From an uncultured bacterium (GTDB taxonomy: Bacteria; Cyanobacteriota; Vampirovibrionia; Gastranaerophilales; Gastranaerophilaceae), in the NCBI GenBank assembly GCA_902475545.1, contig CABRZP010000027.1:1-14702 (forward strand): a DNA stretch of 14,702 nt, in the 5' to 3' direction. A program made the position numbers and the translations under genes. Below, piece by piece: positions 1-6,197 of this stretch. The notes beneath the pieces are model-generated. The model ran no database searches. It worked only from the letters and a program-made list of their open reading frames with translations, and was not told the origin of the DNA. How positions within the stretch are numbered: the stretch's first letter is position 1; every line of letters begins with the position of its first letter.

Positions 1-26
1 AGTTGAGCATTTACTATTTATTAGCG

Positions 27-249
27 AACGTAGTGATGGGAGAGAGTTTCTTTGTACCACGTTTCTTTGCGGTCAAAGAAATGTGGTGAAGGAAAATATC
101 AGCAACTACGTTTCCGAACCTTCCTAATATATTAAACCCGCACCCACCAATGTATATCTCGCAAAGCTCTACAACATTGGCTCCCTCTCAAAATGGGAGA
201 GGGTTGGGGGAGAGAAATTAGTTTTGAGATTCCGAAACAAGTTCGGAAT
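27..249. repeat. Cluster of short inverted repeats in gene-free left edge
   Basis: No coding region is apparent in bases 1-394. The stretch holds successive inverted repeats: 27-34 with 105-112 (8 bp, AACGTAGT/ACTACGTT) enclosing 56-69 with 74-87 (14 bp, one mismatch, 4-base loop); 147-153 with 174-180 (7 bp); 183-189 with 197-203 (7 bp, CCCTCTC/GAGAGGG); and 229-236 with 242-249 (8 bp, ATTCCGAA/TTCGGAAT, 5-base loop). It is richer in G and C than the bases just downstream. These look like dispersed REP/MITE-type palindromic elements. I recall similar CCCTCTC...GAGAGGG and TTCCGAAACAAGTTCGGAA units as intergenic repeats in other bacteria, but copy number cannot be judged from one window. No T-run follows any arm, so they are not simple terminators. 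Confidence 0.6.
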
Positions 250-326
250 GACAAGAAGTTGTAATGCGAAAAATGAGATTATTATATCAATTTGATATTT
301 ACCCCGAATTACTAAATGTAAATTAA

Positions 327-355
327 TTGTATATTAACTATTTATCAAATATAAT
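327..355 (+). promoter_or_regulatory. Promoter of the membrane pyrophosphatase gene
   Basis: TTGTAT at 327-332 and a perfect TATAAT at 350-355 are separated by 17 bases. Transcription would begin near 362, giving a leader of about 33 bases before the ATG at 395. The predicted start also rules out use of the GTG at 362 as a translation start. Confidence 0.7.
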
Positions 356-394
356 ATAAAAGTGAACAAACTTTTGAAAAAAGGAGAGAGAACA

Positions 395-2842
395 ATGATT
401 AAAAAGTTTACTTCACTAATGGCTCTTTTCACAATGTTTGCCATTGGTATTTCACCTGCTCTTGCAAGTGAAGCCGATTTGGTTGTTCCAAGTATTAAAG
501 GTATGGGTGGTTGTGCTTGTTCATTCGGTTACAATCTGCTTCTTATTGGACTTGGAATCTCAGTTGTCGGTTTGATTTTCGGACTTGTTGAGTTCTTGAA
601 AATCAAAAAATTAGAAGTTCATAAAGCTATGGACGAAGTTGGGAATACTATTTTTGAAACCTGTAAAACTTATCTTATTCAACAAGGTAAATTCTTGTTT
701 GTATTAGAAGTTTTAATCGGTTTGTGTATTGCATTCTATTTTGGATACCTTCAAAAAATGGGTATTGGCGGAGTACTGACAATTTTAGGATGGTCAGTAA
801 TTGGTATTTTAGGCTCTTATGCTGTTGCTTGGTTTGGTATTAGAATGAATACATTAGCAAACTCAAGAACTGCATTTGCAGCATTAAAAGGTAATCCGTT
901 GAACATCCTTAATATTCCGTTAAAAGCCGGTATGAGTATCGGTGTTCTGCTTGTTTCTGTAGAACTTATTATGATGCTTATTATTTTATTATTTGTTCCT
1001 GGTGAAATTGCCGGAGCTTGTTTCATCGGTTTTGCAATCGGTGAATCTTTAGGTGCATCTGCTCTTCGTGTTGCAGGTGGTATATTTACAAAAATTGCGG
1101 ATATCGGTTCTGACTTGATGAAAATTCAATTCGGAATTAAAGAAGATGATCCTAGAAACCCTGGTGTAATTGCCGACTGTACCGGTGATAATGCAGGCGA
1201 TTCTATCGGACCTACCGCTGACGGATTTGAAACTTACGGTGTAACCGGTGTTGCTCTTGTAAGCTTTATTTTGCTTGCAGTTGCAGGTGAAATGTATCAA
1301 GTAAAATTGTTAGTTTGGATTTTCGCAATGAGATTCTTAATGATTGTTACTTCAGTTATTGCATACTGGTTTAACGGTTTGTATGACAAAGCTTATGCAG
1401 CAAAAACTGACAAATTTGACTTTGAATTGCCATTGACAAGACTTGTATGGTTAACATCAATTCTTTCAATCGCTATGACATTTATTGTAAGTAAATTCTT
1501 ACTCGGTTGGATGGGAAATATCTGGTATATTCTTTCAATTATTATTTCTTGCGGAACTTTAGGTGCAGCTTTAATACCAGAATTTACAAAGATATTTACA
1601 TCACCAAAAGCAAAACATACAGAAGAAGTTGTTACTGCGTCACGTGAAGGCGGTTCATCTTTAACAATTCTTTCAGGTATTGTTTCAGGTAACTTCTCAG
1701 GTTTCTGGATTGGTATGGTAATCGTACTATTGATGGGCTTAGCTTATTTTGCAAGTACATTCATTCCGGAAAACTTAATGAGTTATCCGTCAGTGTTTGC
1801 TTTCGGGTTGGTTGCATTCGGCTTCTTAGGAATGGGTCCTGTAACCATTGCAGTTGACTCTTACGGTCCTGTAACTGACAATGCTCAATCAGTTTATGAA
1901 TTATCTTTGATTGAAGAAATTCCAAATATCAAAGAAGAAATCAGAGAACAATACGGATTTGAACCTGATTTTGAAAACGCAAAACAATATTTAGAAGAAA
2001 ATGATGGTGCTGGAAACACATTCAAAGCAACATCAAAACCGGTACTTATCGGTACAGCGGTTGTTGGTGCTACAACAATGATTTTCTCATTGATTCTTGT
2101 AATCAAGAATACTTTAGGTATTCAACCTGAAATGATTTTAAACCTGTTAAATCCATACACATTGTTAGGTTTATTAACAGGTGGTGCGGTAATTTACTGG
2201 TTCTCAGGAGCTTCTATGCAAGCTGTTACAACAGGGGCTTATCGTGCAGTTGAATACATTAAAGAAAACATTAAACTTGGAGATGCTGATGAAAAATGTG
2301 CAAATGTTGCAAATTCAAAAGAAGTTGTAAAAATTTGTACTCAATATGCTCAAAAAGGTATGGTTAATATCTTCATAGCATTATTCGCATTTGCATTAGC
2401 TCTTGCTTGTTTATCAGCACCTGGTGCCAAAACTCAATTAGCAGTATCCTTCTTTGTAAGTTATTTGATTGCAATCGCAGTCTTTGGTTTGTTCCAAGCT
2501 GTATTTATGGCAAATGCAGGCGGATGTTGGGATAACGCTAAGAAAATTGTTGAAGTTGATTTGAAAGAAAAAGGTACAGTTCTTCACGAAGCAACTGTTG
2601 TTGGCGACACTGTAGGTGATCCGTTCAAAGATACTTCTTCAGTTGCGATGAACCCAATTATTAAATTTACAACCTTATTCGGTTTACTTGCTATGGAAAT
2701 CGCTATTAACGAAAACTTTAGACAAGTTGCACCTTATGTTGGTGTTGTATTCTTAGTAATTGCGTTATTCTTTGTTGTAAGATCTTTCTATGGAATGAGA
2801 ATTCCTGTAAAATCTACAGCAGAAGAATCTGCTGAACAGTAG
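395..2842 (+). CDS. hppA: Proton-translocating membrane pyrophosphatase, divergent K+-independent type
   Basis: This integral membrane enzyme hydrolyses pyrophosphate and uses the energy to pump cations, most likely H+. I start it at ATG 395 because AAGGAG lies at 381-386; the in-frame GTG at 362 sits at the predicted transcript start. The protein has 815 residues. Residues 1-24 look like a cleavable signal peptide (ALA|SEA), and about 15 or more hydrophobic helices follow. All three family motifs are present: EDDPRNPGVIAD with GDNAGD (about 250-269), DSYGPVTDNA (488-497), and NAGGCWDNAKK (707-717) with VGDTVGDPFKDTS (736-748). Lys544 in GNTFKATSK occupies the position that confers K+ independence in the family; Ser547 occupies the partner position. 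The loop between DSYGPVTDNA and GNT is about 15-20 residues longer than usual. These traits fit the described distant subfamily of Na+-inhibited H+-PPases (Chlorobium limicola type). The family call is firm; the ion and subfamily are inferred. The gene is monocistronic. Confidence 0.95.
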   Translation: MIKKFTSLMALFTMFAIGISPALASEADLVVPSIKGMGGCACSFGYNLLLIGLGISVVGLIFGLVEFLKIKKLEVHKAMDEVGNTIFETCKTYLIQQGKFLFVLEVLIGLCIAFYFGYLQKMGIGGVLTILGWSVIGILGSYAVAWFGIRMNTLANSRTAFAALKGNPLNILNIPLKAGMSIGVLLVSVELIMMLIILLFVPGEIAGACFIGFAIGESLGASALRVAGGIFTKIADIGSDLMKIQFGIKEDDPRNPGVIADCTGDNAGDSIGPTADGFETYGVTGVALVSFILLAVAGEMYQVKLLVWIFAMRFLMIVTSVIAYWFNGLYDKAYAAKTDKFDFELPLTRLVWLTSILSIAMTFIVSKFLLGWMGNIWYILSIIISCGTLGAALIPEFTKIFTSPKAKHTEEVVTASREGGSSLTILSGIVSGNFSGFWIGMVIVLLMGLAYFASTFIPENLMSYPSVFAFGLVAFGFLGMGPVTIAVDSYGPVTDNAQSVYELSLIEEIPNIKEEIREQYGFEPDFENAKQYLEENDGAGNTFKATSKPVLIGTAVVGATTMIFSLILVIKNTLGIQPEMILNLLNPYTLLGLLTGGAVIYWFSGASMQAVTTGAYRAVEYIKENIKLGDADEKCANVANSKEVVKICTQYAQKGMVNIFIALFAFALALACLSAPGAKTQLAVSFFVSYLIAIAVFGLFQAVFMANAGGCWDNAKKIVEVDLKEKGTVLHEATVVGDTVGDPFKDTSSVAMNPIIKFTTLFGLLAMEIAINENFRQVAPYVGVVFLVIALFFVVRSFYGMRIPVKSTAEESAEQ

Positions 2843-2857
2843 AATCTTTTAACATGA

Positions 2858-2890
2858 ATAGCCCGCTCAAGATATGAGCGGGCTATTTTT
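2858..2890 (+). terminator. Rho-independent terminator of hppA
   Basis: A perfect 12-bp stem, ATAGCCCGCTCA at 2858-2869 with its complement at 2875-2886 and a 5-base loop, is followed by a T-run (2886-2890) 15 bases after the hppA stop. On the opposite strand the hairpin also lies downstream of the convergent small gene, but no T-run follows it there, so termination in that direction would be weaker. Confidence 0.92.
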
Positions 2891-2908
2891 ATATTTTAAA
2901 TCTTATAT

Positions 2909-3151
2909 TTAGAAATCCATATTACTTGATAGAAATTTAGCCATTTCCAAATCTTTCAAATATGTTTTCATTCTTATATAATCTTCAGGATCCATATCCT
3001 CTGCCCTATATTCCAAATTAACTCTCGCCGCACTCATTGCAGGACTTGCAGCCTCTTTTTTAACAGGATTATGTGATGATTTTGACAAAAGTCCAGAAAG
3101 TTTAATTTCGGATTTTACAGGATTTAAAGTTGTAATTTTATTAAGTTTCAT
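2909..3151 (-). CDS. Small hypothetical polar protein, 80 residues
   Basis: I do not recognise the family. The start is ATG at 3151, preceded by GGAG at 3161-3158 with six bases between; the longer reading from TTG at 3163 would place that ribosome site inside the gene. The 80-residue product starts MKLNKITTLNPVKSEIKLSG. It has no signal peptide or membrane segment. The first half is basic and rich in Ser, Asn and Lys, with a small-residue stretch (AASPAMSAA). The second half is acidic and looks helical (AEDMDPEDYIRMKTYLKDLEMAKFL). It lies alone, convergent with hppA and divergent from prs. A clear ribosome site and an open frame in AT-rich DNA support a real gene. A cytosolic protein of unknown function is all that can be said. 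Confidence 0.65.
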   Translation of the reverse strand: MKLNKITTLNPVKSEIKLSGLLSKSSHNPVKKEAASPAMSAARVNLEYRAEDMDPEDYIRMKTYLKDLEMAKFLSSNMDF

Positions 3152-3201
3152 ATATTTCTCCAATATGATATTCTATATTTATAAATCTCATAAAAATATT
3201 T

Positions 3202-3230
3202 TTTGCCATATTTTTAAAATTAATGGCAAA
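3202..3230. repeat. Inverted repeat between the small gene and prs
   Basis: TTTGCCAT at 3202-3209 pairs with ATGGCAAA at 3223-3230 across a 13-base AT loop. It sits in the divergent intergenic region, about 50 bases upstream of the minus-strand small gene and 70 bases upstream of the prs -35. It could be an operator for either gene or a weak hairpin. No regulator can be named. Confidence 0.35.
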
Positions 3231-3273
3231 TTTAAAAATTCAGAGCTTTTATATATTACAAAACTTAAAAAAA

Positions 3274-3289
3274 ACTTGTAGATACAAGT
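3274..3289. promoter_or_regulatory. 16-bp palindrome overlapping the prs -35 box, operator candidate
   Basis: ACTTGTA at 3274-3280 and TACAAGT at 3283-3289 are perfect inverted arms around a 2-base centre. This is a typical dimensions-and-symmetry match for a dimeric repressor site. It covers the whole prs -35 hexamer (3276-3281), so a bound protein would block polymerase. Its identity is unknown. Confidence 0.4.
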
Positions 3290-3304
3290 CAACAGTTTTA
3301 TAAT
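3276..3304 (+). promoter_or_regulatory. Promoter of prs
   Basis: TTGTAG at 3276-3281 and a perfect TATAAT at 3299-3304 are separated by 17 bases. The start would be near 3311, about 28 bases before the ATG. The ribosome site AAAGGA lies at 3326-3331. Confidence 0.7.
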
Positions 3305-3338
3305 ATACTTTGCAGGTGAAAGCAGAAAGGATTATATA

Positions 3339-4358
3339 ATGACAGCAATCGAAGAAATGACTTATCCTCAATTAGAAAGAGCAATTAACCCAACTCACGA
3401 TATAAGATTATTTTCAGGTCGCTCAAATCCTCAATTAGCACAAGAAATTGCGGATCAATTAGGAACTACCGTAGGACCTATGATTGTTAAAAACTTTGCA
3501 GACGGAGAACTTTATGTCCAAGTAAAAGAAAGTGTACGTGGTGATGACGTATTTATTGTTCAACCTGTTTGCAACCCTGTAAACGAAAATTTAATGGAAT
3601 TATTAATTATTATTGATGCTTTTAAACGTGCCAGTGCAAAAACAATCACTGCAGTTATTCCATATTATGGTTATGCAAGACAAGACAGAAAAACGTCAGG
3701 ACGTGAAGCTATTACAGCAAAACTTGTTGCAGATTTACTAACCACTGCCGGAGCTGATAGAGTTTTAGCTATGGATTTACACACCGGTCAAATTCAAGGC
3801 TTTTTCAATATTCTTGTTGATCACATTTTTGCAACAAATGTTCTTGTAAATTACATTAAAGGATTAAATATTAATCCTGAAGATATGGTTGCAGTTTCAC
3901 CTGATATGGGCGGGGCAAACAGAACCCGTCATTTTGCAAAAAAACTAGATATACCTATTGCGATTATAGATAAAAGACGTGATAAACATAACGAAGCAAT
4001 TGCAGCAAATGTTATCGGTGATGTTGAAGGTAAAGTCTGCTTAATGTTTGACGATATTATTGATACAGCAGGAACAATTTGCGAAGCTTCTAAACTTTTA
4101 AAATCAAAAGGTGCAAAAGAAATATATGTAGGAGCAACTCATCCGGTATTTTCAGGTCCTGCAGTTGAAAGATTAGGCTCAGCACCTATCACTGAGTGTA
4201 TTGTAACTAATACTATTCCACTTGATATGAGCAAAATGCCTCCAAATATTAAGCAGGTATCAGTTGCACCATTACTTGCTCAAGCTATTTCAAGAATTCA
4301 TGATGACGAATCCGTAAGTTCATTATTTGGATTTGAAAAAGAAATGCAAGTTAGCTAG
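3339..4358 (+). CDS. prs: Ribose-phosphate pyrophosphokinase (PRPP synthetase)
   Basis: The enzyme makes 5-phosphoribosyl-1-pyrophosphate from ribose 5-phosphate and ATP in the cytosol, for purine, pyrimidine, NAD, His and Trp synthesis. The 339-residue protein shows PYYGYARQDRK (about 108-118), the flexible ATP-gripping loop KTSGREAITAKL (118-129), the DLHTGQIQGFF segment (146-156), and the PRPP-binding loop FDDIIDTAGT (237-246). It is about 20-25 residues longer than the usual 315 because of an N-terminal extension (MTAIEEMTYPQLERAINPTH), as in cyanobacterial enzymes. The loop KTSGRE, where many bacteria have KARSRE, and the terminal SVSSLF are also cyanobacterial in style. ATG 3339 has AAAGGA seven bases upstream. 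The gene is monocistronic, with its own promoter and terminator. Confidence 0.97.
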   Translation: MTAIEEMTYPQLERAINPTHDIRLFSGRSNPQLAQEIADQLGTTVGPMIVKNFADGELYVQVKESVRGDDVFIVQPVCNPVNENLMELLIIIDAFKRASAKTITAVIPYYGYARQDRKTSGREAITAKLVADLLTTAGADRVLAMDLHTGQIQGFFNILVDHIFATNVLVNYIKGLNINPEDMVAVSPDMGGANRTRHFAKKLDIPIAIIDKRRDKHNEAIAANVIGDVEGKVCLMFDDIIDTAGTICEASKLLKSKGAKEIYVGATHPVFSGPAVERLGSAPITECIVTNTIPLDMSKMPPNIKQVSVAPLLAQAISRIHDDESVSSLFGFEKEMQVS

Positions 4359-4413
4359 GGGTAAATAATTCCTCAGATATCTATGACAATTAAATAAAGT
4401 TTAAACAAGAAAT

Positions 4414-4445
4414 AAAACGAAGATTAAATTTAATCTTCGTTTTTT
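4414..4445 (+). terminator. Rho-independent terminator of prs
   Basis: AAAACGAAGATTA and its complement form a stem of about 13 bp spanning 4414-4443 around a 4-base AATT centre, followed by a T-run to 4445. It lies 56 bases after the prs stop. The A-run on the left arm would give some activity on the other strand too. Confidence 0.88.
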
Positions 4446-4451
4446 ACATGC

Positions 4452-4477
4452 AATCTCATCTATTTAGATGAGATTTT
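4452..4477 (+). terminator. Second hairpin with short T-run downstream of prs
   Basis: AATCTCATCT at 4452-4461 pairs perfectly with AGATGAGATT at 4466-4475 over a 4-base loop and runs into TTTT (4474-4477). It may be a back-up terminator in tandem with the prs terminator, or the first hairpin of the RNA candidate that follows. The stem is AT-rich and the T-run short. Confidence 0.45.
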
Positions 4478-4525
4478 AACCTTTTAAATAAAGAAAAAAA
4501 TATTGTTGCCGATATAAATAATATA

Positions 4526-4601
4526 GATATGGAAAACGAAAGTTTTTCATACCTCCTCCCCAAGTCTGGTAGCCGTTCTTTTTAAGTAACGGCTTTTTTT
4601 T
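4526..4601 (+). ncRNA. Possible small RNA: GAAA-loop hairpin, anti-SD-like CU tract, terminator
   Basis: This gene-free segment has the layout of a compact regulatory RNA. A 10-bp hairpin with a GAAA tetraloop (4528-4537 with 4542-4551, one G-U pair) is followed by a mostly unpaired stretch beginning CCTCCTCCCC (4552-4561), complementary to Shine-Dalgarno sequences. An intrinsic terminator follows: AGCCGTT 4571-4577 with AACGGCT 4588-4594, then eight T. The terminator points along + and has no + strand gene to serve, since prs already has its own. Hairpin, C/U-rich single strand and terminator recall cyanobacterial Yfr1 or streptococcal csRNAs by analogy only. I see no convincing promoter; TATAAA at 4513-4518 lacks a -35. 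Processing from prs read-through is possible. Confidence 0.35.
4571..4601 (+). terminator. Rho-independent terminator reading + strand
   Basis: AGCCGTT (4571-4577) pairs with AACGGCT (4588-4594), possibly extended inside the loop by CTT/AAG, and is followed immediately by eight T (4594-4601). It faces the end of the convergent gene at 4629, but the T-run lies on the + strand, so it terminates + transcripts coming from the left. Confidence 0.82.
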
Positions 4602-4628
4602 ATTTTAAATTACTATATTTATTCTACC

Positions 4629-5069
4629 CTACCATGTTAAATATCTGATTGTTGAGGCAACATTAGCAGCCGTATTTATAATATTGGCAGCTGTATTAAT
4701 CCCGGCATAAGGATCCTCACGTACAACAACTGTATTAACTGAAGAAGTTACAGGTGTAACCGGAGTATATGTGTAGGTTTCAGGGGTATAATAAGTATAA
4801 GTTGAATAATATGTTGAAGGATAATATGAATAATAATAAGGTCTATAAATAGGTCTTATCGGCATTGGACGATACATTGGAGGGTGAATAGGAGGTCTCA
4901 TCCCAACATGGTGATGCATAGGAGGTCTGTGCATAGGTGGTCTATGTCCAATAGATACACTACCATGCATTGGTGGGCGTCCACCCGGTCCGCCATGAGG
5001 TCCCGGAGCTGCAAAGCTAGGGGTTGTTATAGCTAATGAAAGTGCGATTAAACAAATAATTTTTTTCAT
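4629..5069 (-). CDS. Secreted His/Pro/Met/Tyr-rich low-complexity protein
   Basis: I do not recognise a family. The 146-residue product has a clear signal peptide (1-20, cleavage after PSFA). The mature part falls into three zones. A Gly/Pro/His zone carries repeats of RPPMH and variants (31-35, 43-47, 48-52, 57-62, 63-68) and eight histidines with interspersed methionines. A Tyr/Thr/Pro zone (about 74-109, YYSYYPSTYYSTYTYY) follows. The C-terminus (about 119-146) has a near-duplicate INTAANIINTAANVAS that could form a small amphipathic helix. It contains no cysteine after the signal peptide. His/Met clusters suggest metal (Cu, Ni or Zn) binding, or an adhesive or matrix role; both are inferences. 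GGAG lies seven bases before ATG 5069. It stands alone, divergent from hydE. Confidence 0.8.
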   Translation of the reverse strand: MKKIICLIALSLAITTPSFAAPGPHGGPGGRPPMHGSVSIGHRPPMHRPPMHHHVGMRPPIHPPMYRPMPIRPIYRPYYYSYYPSTYYSTYTYYTPETYTYTPVTPVTSSVNTVVVREDPYAGINTAANIINTAANVASTIRYLTW

Positions 5070-5099
5070 GCCAATTCTCCTATTACATACTTCACATTT

Positions 5100-5130
5100 A
5101 CTATAACGATAGTATCAAATAAAAGTTCAA
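5100..5130 (-). promoter_or_regulatory. Possible promoter of the secreted His/Pro-rich gene
   Basis: On the minus strand TTGAAC (5130-5125) and TATAGT (5105-5100) are 19 bases apart, a slightly long spacing. Transcription would start near 5093, about 24 bases before ATG 5069. Confidence 0.4.
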
Positions 5131-5179
5131 ATTTTTATAGAGTTTGTTAATTAATAATAAGAAAAAGTATTTCTGTTTA

Positions 5180-5188
5180 TGTTATAAA
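5180..5188 (+). promoter_or_regulatory. Extended -10 promoter of hydE, probably leaderless
   Basis: TGTTATAAA at 5180-5188 is an extended -10 (TGn plus TATAAA). The A of the hydE ATG (5196) lies eight bases after it, at the expected transcription start. No purine-rich ribosome site precedes the ATG and no -35 is visible. Confidence 0.5.
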
Positions 5189-5195
5189 AATTATA

Positions 5196-6197
5196 ATGAC
5201 TGAAATTACTAAAAACGAAATAATTGAAATACTTAATACCAACAAGAAAAATGATTGGCTTTTTAATTTAGCCGACAAAATCAGAAGAAAATACGTAGGG
5301 AATGAAGTTCACCTGCGAGGGTTAATAGAATTTTCAAATATTTGCAAGTGTAACTGTAAATATTGCGGATTACGTTCGGAAAATAAAACTATAGACAGAT
5401 ATAGAATATCAGAAGAGGAAATTATTTCTTATGCCAAAAATGCAGTAAAAATGGGTTATAAAACTGTAGTTTTGCAATCTGGCGAAGATAAATTTTTTGA
5501 TACAGACAAAATGTGCAATATTATCAAAAAAATTAAAGAATTAGATATTGCATTAACACTAAGTATAGGTGAAAGAACATTTGAGGAATATAAAGCATTT
5601 AAACAGGCAGGAGCTGATCGCTATCTCATAAGAATTGAAACTACAGACAAAAATCTATATAAAAAAATGCACCCGAATATGGATTTCAATAATCGCATAA
5701 GATGTCTGGAAGACTTAAAAACTCTTGGCTACGAAGTGGGAACAGGGTGTCTTGTAGGCTTGCCTGAGCAGACAATAGAATCTCTTGCTAATGATATTTT
5801 ATTTTTTAAAGAAATAGAAGCTGATATGATTGGTATAGGACCATTTATCCCTCACCCGCAAACTCCATTAAAAGATGAAAAGCATGGAGATTTCATTCTG
5901 GCGTTAAAAGTGATGGCTCTAACACGAATTCTACTCAAAGACATAAACATACCTGCCACAACTGCTATGGAAACATTAAACCCGAACGGCAGAATTATAG
6001 CATTGCAAAGCGGAGCAAATGTGGTAATGCCAAACATAACAACATCTGAATACCGTGAAAAATATGAAATTTATCCTAATAAAATCTGTGTTCATGAAAA
6101 CCCAGACAAATGTAGAGGGTGTATTGAAAATAAAATAACTTCTATTGGCAGAACAATTTCTACAGATTTTGGTTTTCATAGAAAAACAAATAACTAA
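5196..6197 (+). CDS. hydE: [FeFe]-hydrogenase maturase HydE, radical SAM
   Basis: HydE is a cytosolic radical-SAM enzyme that, with HydF and HydG, builds the 2Fe subcluster of the [FeFe]-hydrogenase H-cluster. Residues 30-60 hold the typical YVGNEVHLRGLIEFSN stretch and the CX3CX2C [4Fe-4S]-SAM motif (Cys50, Cys54, Cys57). The C-terminus carries the second-cluster signature CX7CX2C (Cys298, Cys306, Cys309), found in many HydE and not in the related BioB or PylB, which makes the assignment specific. At 333 residues it is close to the usual 345-350. The ATG at 5196 places the HydE N-terminus as expected but has no Shine-Dalgarno sequence. hydF, hydG and the hydrogenase are not in the window. 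The stop overlaps that of the convergent TPR gene. Confidence 0.92.
   Translation: MTEITKNEIIEILNTNKKNDWLFNLADKIRRKYVGNEVHLRGLIEFSNICKCNCKYCGLRSENKTIDRYRISEEEIISYAKNAVKMGYKTVVLQSGEDKFFDTDKMCNIIKKIKELDIALTLSIGERTFEEYKAFKQAGADRYLIRIETTDKNLYKKMHPNMDFNNRIRCLEDLKTLGYEVGTGCLVGLPEQTIESLANDILFFKEIEADMIGIGPFIPHPQTPLKDEKHGDFILALKVMALTRILLKDINIPATTAMETLNPNGRIIALQSGANVVMPNITTSEYREKYEIYPNKICVHENPDKCRGCIENKITSIGRTISTDFGFHRKTNN

Noticed and set aside
362..394. GTG start for the pyrophosphatase at 362
   Set aside because: It coincides with the predicted transcription start, and the AAGGAG ribosome site lies downstream of it.
817..2106. Three minus-strand open frames (60-83 codons) inside hppA
   Set aside because: They are antisense shadows of a strongly conserved gene and show no ribosome site or recognisable protein.
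4476..4550. A 24-codon minus-strand ORF (MKNFRFPYLYYLYRQQYFF...) preceded by GGGGAGGAGGT
   Set aside because: The purine tract ends one base before the ATG, too close for a ribosome site. The same bases are better explained as the CU tract and hairpin of a + strand RNA ending in a T-run terminator. Kept only as an alternative reading.
4940..5000. CRISPR-like or tandem DNA repeat in the RPPMH-coding stretch
   Set aside because: The periodicity is that of a repeated peptide in an open reading frame. There are no spacers of constant length.
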